A stretch of DNA of 7,437 bases from the NCBI GenBank assembly GCA_007133715.1, contig SLMF01000414.1:1-7437 (forward strand), in the 5' to 3' direction. This document shows, in pieces, positions 1-5,815 of the stretch (positions are counted from its first letter, which is position 1; each line of letters starts with the position of its first letter). The DNA comes from Planctomycetaceae bacterium. Lineage in GTDB: Bacteria > Planctomycetota > Planctomycetia > Pirellulales > Pirellulaceae. A model generated the notes under the pieces. It had not been told where the DNA came from and ran no database searches. It saw only the letters and a list, made by a program, of their open reading frames with translations. The position numbers and the translations under genes were made by a program.

Positions 1-1641
1 GGAACCTCCGCCATGATTCGGTTCCCCGCCGAAGTGCGGATCACGGGACAGTTGGGATTGGCCGTGTTGAAGCCGGGCAGGCAGGTGCGTTTTTCCGCTC
101 GAGTCAATCGTTTGGGCCGTACGGAAGGTGTGCTGGAAGAACTGCTGCTCTTGGAAGACGATCGCGACTCGCTGGGGTTGGAAGTCCACCAGCAGGCAGC
201 CACGGCAACCGAGTTTGCCGACGTGACGGTATCCGGGAGCATCCACTCGTTCCGCAATGATCGGTTGGTGGTCACGATCCCTCCCAGTCCTTACACGCGT
301 GGCAACCGGCTGTCATTTCAGGTGGACGCTGACGCCATTGTCCGGGTGGTGAGTGACGATCATCGGCGAGCCGGATCGGGCGACCGCGTGGTACGATTGG
401 CGGCGGCCCGTTTCAGCACGGGTGACGTGATCATTCAGGAGTTGGAGATCGAGTTAAATTCGGAGGAGGGTTCTTCTGCCGAGTTGGGTGTCGATTCGGG
501 GGCCCGTTATGGTCATTTGTCGGACGAGCCCCAGAATCCTCGGGAGGTTTCTTCTCCCCATTTCCTGTTGCGGACCGATGTTTCCGATCGTCAAGCGGAG
601 ATCCTGCTGGATCGTCTCGAGACGATGCTGGAGTTGATTTCCCAATATTATGGCTATCCGCTGGCAGGTCGACTGGAAGGGTATGTCGTACGTGATTTGA
701 ATCGTTGGGCTCCTGACAGTTTGCCGCCTCAAGCGGTTGCCAAGATCCGCGAGGGGGCGGGTTTGGCATTATCCCGGACCGTGGGCGGCAGAACGCGGGC
801 GGTGTTCTACTCCTGTGAGGAACCGCGTGTGGTGCAACACGAAGCGGTCCACGCCTACTGTGCGCAGACATTCGGCAGCACGGGCCCTACTTGGTATGCG
901 GAAGGAATGGCCGAATTGGGTGCTTATTGGAAGGCGGGTCAGCGTGCGGTGGACGTGGACGCGCGTGTGATCCATTATTTACGGAATTCGCCCCCCGAGA
1001 AACTGCAGGAGATCGTGGCGACGGACCACATTACGGGCGATTCCTGGCAGGCCTACGCTTGGCGCTGGGCCCTGTGTCATCTGCTGGCGAACAATCCGAA
1101 TTACTCGGGGCCGTTCCGTGCGTTGGGGATCGCGCTGATGACGGGTCAGCCGGGGGCCAGTTTCGAGAGTGTTTACGGTCCCGTGGCGCGCGAAGTCGCG
1201 TTCGAATACGACTTTTTTGTCGAGACCCTGGACAATGGTTATCGGGCTGATCTGTGCCGCTGGCAGTGGGATCAGTCTTTCCGGACCGTGACGGCCACAC
1301 GTCGGCTGGCGGTCGAGGTCGAAGCTCGCTACGGTTGGCAGGCCAGCGGGCTGCGAGTGGAGCGTGGGAAGTCCTATGACTACGTTGCCCAGGGGACTTG
1401 GCGAGTGACCGACGGTGACGCGCCTTGCGGTCCGGACGGGCAGGAGGGGGGGCGCGGCCGGTTGGTCGGCGTGCTGATGTCCGATTTCGAGTTGTTCGAT
1501 CCGTTCGACTTGGGCGAACGAGGTTCGTTTGTCGCGCCGCGAGAGGGCGATCTGTATTTGCGTTGTCAGAATGAGTGGAACCGGATCGCGGAGAGTAGCG
1601 GTGCGGTGAGCGTACATTTCCGCGAGACCCCGCAACCATGA
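1..1641 (+). CDS. Putative secreted HExxH zinc metallopeptidase (DUF1570-like) with C-terminal PA-IL-like domain, 5'-partial
   Basis: The reading frame is open from the window edge. The first ATG is at 13 (542 residues from there, numbering used here), but it is probably internal: no signal peptide follows it, and residues 3–48 look like the second half of a beta-rich unit repeated at about 70–148. The catalytic core is H276-E-A-V-H280, followed by a W-Y-A-E297-G-M-A-E301 segment. This fits a gluzincin-type zinc site, with E297 (or E301) as the likely third ligand, and resembles the DUF1570-type proteins frequent in planctomycetes. Residues of about 448–536 (GTWRV, GRLVGVL, LYLR, then SGAVSV near the end) resemble the PA-IL/LecA-like beta-sandwich, which may bind sugar or calcium. 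I infer an exported peptidase or surface-binding protein; the substrate is unknown. The stop overlaps the next start (ATGA, 1638–1641). Sure of a metallopeptidase-like fold, unsure of activity. Confidence 0.75.
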   Translation, partial: GTSAMIRFPAEVRITGQLGLAVLKPGRQVRFSARVNRLGRTEGVLEELLLLEDDRDSLGLEVHQQAATATEFADVTVSGSIHSFRNDRLVVTIPPSPYTRGNRLSFQVDADAIVRVVSDDHRRAGSGDRVVRLAAARFSTGDVIIQELEIELNSEEGSSAELGVDSGARYGHLSDEPQNPREVSSPHFLLRTDVSDRQAEILLDRLETMLELISQYYGYPLAGRLEGYVVRDLNRWAPDSLPPQAVAKIREGAGLALSRTVGGRTRAVFYSCEEPRVVQHEAVHAYCAQTFGSTGPTWYAEGMAELGAYWKAGQRAVDVDARVIHYLRNSPPEKLQEIVATDHITGDSWQAYAWRWALCHLLANNPNYSGPFRALGIALMTGQPGASFESVYGPVAREVAFEYDFFVETLDNGYRADLCRWQWDQSFRTVTATRRLAVEVEARYGWQASGLRVERGKSYDYVAQGTWRVTDGDAPCGPDGQEGGRGRLVGVLMSDFELFDPFDLGERGSFVAPREGDLYLRCQNEWNRIAESSGAVSVHFRETPQP

Positions 1642-2738
1642 ATGATGCTACCGATTGGCTGATATACGGTGCGAATGGCTACACGGGACGGCTGATTGCC
1701 GAAAGGGCGGTCGCGTCGGGGCTGCGTCCTGTGCTGGCGGGTCGCACCCGGGGGAGCATTGTGCCGTTGGCCGAGCGTTTGGGATGTCGCTACCGCGTTT
1801 TTTCGTTGGGGGATGCTGCGGAGTTGGCTGCCGGTTTACACGGCATTTCGTTGGTCTTGCATTGCGCCGGGCCATTTTGCGATACGGCCGCACCGATGGT
1901 CGAAGCGTGTCTGGCTGCGGGTGCGCATTATTTGGACATTACGGGTGAGTACGACGTAATCGAGCAACTGGCCCAGCGAACGGAGCGAGCCGTAGCGGCC
2001 GGGATCGTGTTGATGCCCGCGGTTGGCATGGATGTCGTGCCCAGCGATTGTCTGGCGGCTCGGTTGGCCCAAGCGGTACCGGGTGCGGACCAGTTGATTT
2101 TGGCGTTGTCGGGAGCGGCGACGATCAGTCCGGGCACGGCCCGCACGGTCTGGCGGAACCTTGGTCGGGGGGGCCGTGTACGGCGGGCGGGCCGGATCGT
2201 GCCAGCGCCGGTCGGCGACGATCTGCAAACCGTGCCCTTCCCCAGCGGTTCGCAACCCAGCATGACCATCCCCTGGGGCGATATCGCTTCGGCCTTTTAC
2301 ACCACACGCATCCCGAACATCGAAGTGCGACTCGGGTTGCAGCCCGGCCAAGCCCGTTTGGTCCGGCGGTGGCGGTGGCTCCTGCCACTGGCCGGCCTGG
2401 CGCCCGTCCAGTGCTGTGGGCGGTGGTGGATCCGGCGAACGGTGTCGGGCCCCAACGAGCACGAACTGGCCACCGGGCAGACCGAATTCTGGGGCCAAGC
2501 CCGTGCGGCGGATGGCCGCGTGGCGGAAGCCAGCGTCACGGCACCCAACGGGTACCGGTTGACGGTGGATGCGGCGCTGGCAATCGCCGCACGCGTGCTG
2601 GCGGGCCAAGTCCCAGCGGGCTTTCAGACGCCCGCCGGCGCCTTGGGCGGAGATTTCCTCGAAACGCTACCGGGCGTCGCCTTCCAGTGGCATCCCGAAC
2701 CGATCCCCTTCCCCTTCTGTGACGAGACAACCCCGTGA
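1638..2738 (+). CDS. Saccharopine dehydrogenase-like NAD(P)-dependent oxidoreductase
   Basis: A 366-residue protein with an N-terminal Rossmann fold. The dinucleotide loop G11-A-N-G-Y-T-G17-R is followed by LAGR (33–36), CAGPF (76–80), YLDITGE (98–104) and PAVGMDVVPSD (127–137). This order is typical of the saccharopine dehydrogenase NADP-binding family and its 'trans-acting enoyl reductase' branch. The C-terminal part keeps the family pattern of an NGYRLT stretch and a QTPAGALG stretch near residue 330. A tryptophan- and leucine-rich segment near 248–260 may be a hydrophobic patch rather than a true membrane span. True saccharopine dehydrogenase activity is unlikely, because this branch is broad and mostly uncharacterised; reduction of a lipid or polyketide-like substrate is one possibility. 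The gene starts inside the stop of the peptidase gene and ends inside the start of the MobA-like gene (GTGA), with only a weak ribosome site, so translation is probably coupled. Family call firm, substrate unknown. Confidence 0.8.
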   Translation: MNDATDWLIYGANGYTGRLIAERAVASGLRPVLAGRTRGSIVPLAERLGCRYRVFSLGDAAELAAGLHGISLVLHCAGPFCDTAAPMVEACLAAGAHYLDITGEYDVIEQLAQRTERAVAAGIVLMPAVGMDVVPSDCLAARLAQAVPGADQLILALSGAATISPGTARTVWRNLGRGGRVRRAGRIVPAPVGDDLQTVPFPSGSQPSMTIPWGDIASAFYTTRIPNIEVRLGLQPGQARLVRRWRWLLPLAGLAPVQCCGRWWIRRTVSGPNEHELATGQTEFWGQARAADGRVAEASVTAPNGYRLTVDAALAIAARVLAGQVPAGFQTPAGALGGDFLETLPGVAFQWHPEPIPFPFCDETTP

Positions 2739-3376
2739 AGATCGGTGCGGTGCTCCTCTGCGGTGGTCACAGCCAGCGCATGGGTTATCCGAAGGCCCTA
2801 CTTCCATTTGGTGCGGAAACCCTTCTTCAGAGGGTTCTGCGTCGGCTCGAGCCGATTTCCGGCCCGCGGGTGGTGGTGGCCTCGGCCGACCAGAAGCTTC
2901 CCTCACTTCCCCAGGATGTTCTGGTCACGCGTGACCAAAGGCAGGGCCATGGTCCCATCGAGGGGATTCGTGCGGGCTTGCAGGCCTTAGTACACCGCGC
3001 CGATGCGGCCTACGTGTGCGGTTGTGACGCCCCGTTTTTGAAGATCGCGTTAGTTCGCCAGCTGATCCGTCGGCTGACGGGTGTGCAGATCGTGGTACCG
3101 GTTGACGGTCCGCATTTTCATCCGTTGTCTGCCGTATACCGCCTCTCCGTCCTACCTTATTTGGAGGATTTGATTGCCGAGGGTTGTCGGCGGCCCGCCC
3201 TGTTGTTTGATCGGGTGCCGACCTGCCGTCTCCCGGTAGCCGAGCTTCGTTGTGTCGATGCGGAGTTAGCGAGTTTGGTCAATGTGAATCATCCGGAAGA
3301 CTACGTGTCCGCACTGGGTCGGGCGGGGCTGGGGATTCCGGCAGATTTTTTCCTACCGGAAAACGTGTCAGAATAG
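2735..3376 (+). CDS. mobA: MobA-like molybdenum cofactor guanylyltransferase
   Basis: This 213-residue nucleotidyltransferase would join GMP from GTP to molybdopterin-Mo in the cytoplasm, giving the bis-MGD-type cofactor used by DMSO-reductase-family enzymes. The N-terminal signature LLCGGHSQRMGYPKALL (residues 7–23) supplies the glycine-rich NTP loop and lysine K20. GHGPIEGI (71–78) matches the GPLxGI motif of MobA. C-G-C-D98-A-P-F carries the metal-binding aspartate, HPLSAVY (129–135) matches the conserved HPL segment, and V-N-V-N-H-P-E-D (182–189) matches the family's N-x-N-T-P-E-D element. The GGxSxRMG form favours MobA over the cytidylyl- or CDP-ME-type relatives. The start is GTG, overlapping the upstream TGA by four bases, so translation is probably coupled. 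About 20 residues after the PED motif form a short non-conserved tail. A different nucleotidyl-transfer role (MocA-like or sugar) is the main alternative. Confidence 0.8.
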   Translation: MKIGAVLLCGGHSQRMGYPKALLPFGAETLLQRVLRRLEPISGPRVVVASADQKLPSLPQDVLVTRDQRQGHGPIEGIRAGLQALVHRADAAYVCGCDAPFLKIALVRQLIRRLTGVQIVVPVDGPHFHPLSAVYRLSVLPYLEDLIAEGCRRPALLFDRVPTCRLPVAELRCVDAELASLVNVNHPEDYVSALGRAGLGIPADFFLPENVSE

Positions 3377-3612
3377 CGTCGGAATGGTCAGCGGCGGTGT
3401 TTTTTTCCCGGTTGGGGGCTGCGGGAATCGGCTTGGGCGAGTAGACTTAGGGAGCGAAGCCGGTTCCGGGACGTGGTTCGCATCGCGTGAGGTCGCGCCC
3501 GCAGGGAAAACCGCCGCTTCGTTTCCCGCTGACTTGTTGTCGGCCGACGTGCGCCGCTCAACCCACCTTGGCGCCGTCACCCTCCCACGGTATTCCCCGC
3601 AGACTTTACAGA
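3377..3612 (+). other. Intergenic stretch between mobA-like and lipoprotein genes
   Basis: About 240 bases without a convincing gene; open frames here lack ribosome sites and family resemblance. It contains a run of seven T (3400–3406) shortly after the mobA-like stop, without a clear hairpin before it. It also contains a long-range inverted repeat (CGGCGG…TTTTCCC at 3392–3409 against GGGAAAACCGCCG at 3504–3516, with a 5-base insertion in the left arm) and a perfect 10-base palindrome GTCGGCCGAC at 3539–3548. The lipoprotein promoter is presumably in this stretch, but I see no clear -35/-10 pair. Confidence 0.4.
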
Positions 3613-3618
3613 AGAGGA
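3613..3618 (+). promoter_or_regulatory. Ribosome binding site of the small lipoprotein gene
   Basis: AGAGGA lies four bases before the ATG at 3623 but only one base before the in-frame ATG at 3620. The spacing therefore favours the second ATG as the start. It is among the better ribosome sites in the window and argues that this short frame is translated. Confidence 0.6.
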
Positions 3619-3622
3619 AATG

Positions 3623-3766
3623 ATGAAACGGTATTGCATGCTGCTGCTCGTCTTGGCTGCTTTGGCCGCCGGTTGCACACCTCCCGCCACCCCGCCCAGT
3701 CCGGCAGTGAGTGAAGGCCCGTCCAGTGTGACGACGGCCCCCGATAGCTCGACCACCGACGTCTAG
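3623..3766 (+). CDS. Small lipoprotein (47 aa)
   Basis: A 47-codon gene too short for most gene callers. It has a textbook lipoprotein signal: basic start MKRY, hydrophobic core CMLLLVLAALAA, then lipobox L-A-A-G-C with the lipidated cysteine at residue 18 (codon 3674–3676). Cleavage would leave a mature peptide of about 30 residues. That peptide is rich in Pro, Ser and Thr, has no predicted fold, and ends D-S-S-T-T-D-V. Residue +2 after the cysteine is Thr, not Asp, which in enterobacterial rules would favour the outer membrane. No function can be assigned; a small envelope peptide is inferred. An AGAGGA ribosome site supports the start at 3623; an in-frame ATG at 3620 would add one Met. The gene converges on the dehydrogenase gene, with 32 bases between the two stops. 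Confidence 0.7.
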   Translation: MKRYCMLLLVLAALAAGCTPPATPPSPAVSEGPSSVTTAPDSSTTDV

Positions 3767-3798
3767 GCAGGTGGCGAGCGGAGGAGTTCAGCGCAAAT

Positions 3799-4881
3799 CT
3801 ACGCGGCCCGGCGACCTGATTCTCGCGGGCCACTGCCCCAATGGGGTCCTTGCAGCGGGGCGTGTTCGTGGGGAAGGCCGCGCGATGCGGCGATTTGATC
3901 CAGTATTTGCTGGGCAACTGCCAGCGCATCGCGAGCCTGCTCGCCCGTAACTTGGGGCGTTTGCCCGGCGCGGATGCTGATCACGAAATCGTGTTGTTCA
4001 TCCAGAATGGCGTTCCGCCGCTCGACCTGCAGCTCCTCCAGTTGCAGTACCTCGGTGAAGAAGTTATCGCGTAATTGCTGCAACTCGGGGGCGGAAAGTC
4101 CGGCGATTTCGTACTCGCCCCGCTGCAGACGCGGGCTGGGGCGGGCGATTTTGATGGCCGCGGTGGCGAAATCGATTGTGGCAAAGGCGTCTTCGGCGAA
4201 GACATGCATCCGCCGTTGCGTTTCGTAACTGACTCGCGAGGCGGAGAGGTTGGCCAGGCAGCCGTTGGCAAAGCGGAGACGCGCATGCGCCAGGTCTTCG
4301 TGCGGTCCCAGTACGGGGGTTCCCACCGCCTCGACCGATACCACCGGACTGGAGACCAGACTCAACACCAAGTCGAGATCGTGGATCATCAGGTCCAGCA
4401 CGACGCCCACATCGGTGGAACGGCCGGTGTAGCCCCCGGCACGCACGGCCTCGATAAACCGTGGCCGGGCCAATTGGGCGGCCGCCGCGGTGAAGGCCGG
4501 ATTGAAACGCTCGACATGCCCGACCTGCAGCACCAAGCGACGGCTGCGCGCGGCCTGAATCAATGCCTCGGCCTCGGCCACCGTCAGCGCCAGCGGCTTT
4601 TCAACCAGCAGGTGGATCCGGGCTTCGGCCAACTCCATGCCGATCCAGTAATGATGCTCGGTGGGCGCGGCGAGAATGGCCGCGTCGATCCGGCCGATCA
4701 AGGCCCGGTGATCCGAGTGGACGGGCACGTCCCATTCGTGCTGGATGCGTTCTCGGGCCGCCGGTTGGGGATCGACCACGCCGACCAACTGCACGTCATC
4801 AATCGTGCGGATCAGACGGGCATGGATGGTTCCCAGATGTCCCGCGCCGATAACGCCGACGCGTAGCTTTCGAGGACTCAT
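3799..4881 (-). CDS. Gfo/Idh/MocA family dehydrogenase of the lpxA cluster (candidate UDP-GlcNAc 3-dehydrogenase, GnnA-like)
   Basis: A 360-residue NAD(P)-dependent sugar oxidoreductase. The N-terminal Rossmann fold has G12-A-G14-H-L-G17 and the acidic strand end VVDP (35–38). The family's E-K95-P motif is at 94–96 and G-H-V-E-R-F-N-P at 121–128, a signature I associate with the Gfo/Idh branch found beside lpxA. The H167-D168 pair in LMIHDLD is in the place expected for catalytic or substrate-binding residues. The C-terminal part (about 130–330) is the usual alpha/beta substrate domain, and the last 25 or so residues are a polar, Arg- and Pro-rich tail. It is the last gene of the lpx cluster, 39 bases after lpxA, with a strong GGAGG site. 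By analogy with Acidithiobacillus and Leptospira GnnA it may oxidise UDP-GlcNAc at C3 so that a partner aminotransferase can make the 3-amino sugar. The partner gene is not in this window, so the substrate call is inference. Confidence 0.85.
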   Translation of the reverse strand: MSPRKLRVGVIGAGHLGTIHARLIRTIDDVQLVGVVDPQPAARERIQHEWDVPVHSDHRALIGRIDAAILAAPTEHHYWIGMELAEARIHLLVEKPLALTVAEAEALIQAARSRRLVLQVGHVERFNPAFTAAAAQLARPRFIEAVRAGGYTGRSTDVGVVLDLMIHDLDLVLSLVSSPVVSVEAVGTPVLGPHEDLAHARLRFANGCLANLSASRVSYETQRRMHVFAEDAFATIDFATAAIKIARPSPRLQRGEYEIAGLSAPELQQLRDNFFTEVLQLEELQVERRNAILDEQHDFVISIRAGQTPQVTGEQARDALAVAQQILDQIAASRGLPHEHAPLQGPHWGSGPRESGRRAA

Positions 4882-4888
4882 GACTCAC

Positions 4889-4893
4889 CCTCC
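4889..4893 (-). promoter_or_regulatory. Strong ribosome binding site of the Gfo/Idh dehydrogenase gene
   Basis: On the minus strand GGAGG is followed by seven bases and then the ATG at 4881, close to ideal spacing. It fixes the start and indicates independent, efficient initiation although the gene follows lpxA by only 39 bases. Confidence 0.7.
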
Positions 4894-4920
4894 GGGGTGC
4901 GAGGAAGCCTCAGGAAAACT

Positions 4921-5727
4921 TCAGGCCGCGCGCCGTCGCTCACGCGCGCGGCCATAATGCCCTTCCTGTTGCTCCTGGACAAAGTTCAGAAAATGGTTTA
5001 CTTGGGGTATTAACTGACCCCTGTTGCGAAGCACCTCGCGGGCATGGTCTAAACCCACCCGGGTGCGGTATATCAAGCGGTACGCCTCGGTCAACGCTTC
5101 GAGGGTTTCTTCCGAAAAATCGTGCCGCTTCAAACCGACTCGATTCAAACAGCGAGGCCGGGCCGGACTGCCTTCGACCAGCATGTAGGGCGGAACATCG
5201 TGCAGCACACGACTCAAACCGCTGACAAAGCTGTAGCTGCCGATGGTTGTAAAGTGATGCACGCCCACGTTGCCCGACAAAGTCGCATGGGGCTCGACCC
5301 GCACATGGCCGGCCAACAGGGTGCCGTTGGCCAGGATCACCCCGTCGCCGATTTGACAGTCGTGGGCGACATGGCTGCAGGCCATCAGATAGCAGCGACT
5401 GCCGATCCGGGTCACGCCCCGATCCTTGTCCGACGCCCGGTTGATAGTGACGCCTTCGCGAATCACATTGTGGTCGCCGATCACCACCCGAGTCGGCTGG
5501 CCCCGATAGGTCACGTCTTGGGGTTCGGCACCGATCACCACGCCGGGGTACAGCGTATTCTGCTGGCCCAACCGCACGCGGCCGCTGAGCGTCACTTGGC
5601 TGATCAACCGCGTGGCACGTCCGAGATGCACGTGGGGCCCGACCACGCAGAAGGGTCCGATTTCGACGTCTTCCGCGAGTTCCGCGCGGGGATCGACGAC
5701 TGCCATTTCCGAGATCGTCGCGACCAT
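4921..5727 (-). CDS. lpxA: Acyl-ACP–UDP-N-acetylglucosamine O-acyltransferase LpxA
   Basis: A 268-residue cytoplasmic enzyme that transfers a 3-hydroxyacyl chain from acyl carrier protein to UDP-GlcNAc, the first step of lipid A synthesis. Residues 1–190 are the left-handed beta-helix of hexapeptide repeats (IGPFCVVGPHVHLG and others), and 195–255 form the helical C-terminal domain (LKRHDFS, LTEAYRLIYR). Aligning by eye with the E. coli enzyme, the catalytic base H125 corresponds to H122 in H-V-A-H-D-C. H144 corresponds to H141, H160 to H157, and the chain-length 'ruler' G173 to G170. Glycine there in E. coli goes with C14 chains. The length fits the family; the tail RARERRRAA is a basic extension. 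The start at 5727 has GGAGG ten bases upstream; the ATG at 5706 would remove seven residues and has no such site. lpxC precedes it by 88 bases, without an intervening fabZ. Confidence 0.95.
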   Translation of the reverse strand: MVATISEMAVVDPRAELAEDVEIGPFCVVGPHVHLGRATRLISQVTLSGRVRLGQQNTLYPGVVIGAEPQDVTYRGQPTRVVIGDHNVIREGVTINRASDKDRGVTRIGSRCYLMACSHVAHDCQIGDGVILANGTLLAGHVRVEPHATLSGNVGVHHFTTIGSYSFVSGLSRVLHDVPPYMLVEGSPARPRCLNRVGLKRHDFSEETLEALTEAYRLIYRTRVGLDHAREVLRNRGQLIPQVNHFLNFVQEQQEGHYGRARERRRAA

Positions 5728-5737
5728 ACCCCGAGCG

Positions 5738-5742
5738 CCTCC
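5738..5742 (-). promoter_or_regulatory. Ribosome binding site of lpxA
   Basis: GGAGG on the minus strand, ten bases before the ATG at 5727. It supports this start over the internal ATG at 5706. The rest of the 88-base lpxC–lpxA spacer shows only a weak CTCG-TTA-CGAG dyad. Confidence 0.55.
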
Positions 5743-5815
5743 GTGCGAGCCTCGTTACGAGCCAAGTTGTGATGGGTAGTTTGGTTTCGTCAACGGGATG
5801 TACCGCCGCTCCCGT

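Noticed and set aside
979..1639. Two long minus-strand open frames opposite the metallopeptidase
   Set aside because: They overlap each other in different frames and lie opposite conserved sequence; no start signals or motifs.
1836..2609. A 257-residue minus-strand open frame opposite the saccharopine-dehydrogenase-like gene
   Set aside because: Composition is Arg/Pro/Gln-rich and low in hydrophobic residues, with no recognisable domain; it mirrors the real gene on the plus strand.
3400..3406. Run of seven T after the mobA-like gene as a rho-independent terminator
   Set aside because: No adjacent stable hairpin directly precedes it; the nearest pairing (CCGGAAAA at 3357 with TTTTCCCGG) includes the T-run itself and has a bulge.
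4075..4866. A 263-residue plus-strand open frame opposite the dehydrogenase gene
   Set aside because: It is antisense to a gene with clear family motifs, has no ribosome site, and its His/Asp/Gly-rich composition is what high-GC antisense frames give.
5122..5772. A 216-residue plus-strand frame opposite lpxA
   Set aside because: It is the antisense image of the hexapeptide-repeat gene; its regular pattern reflects the repeats on the other strand.
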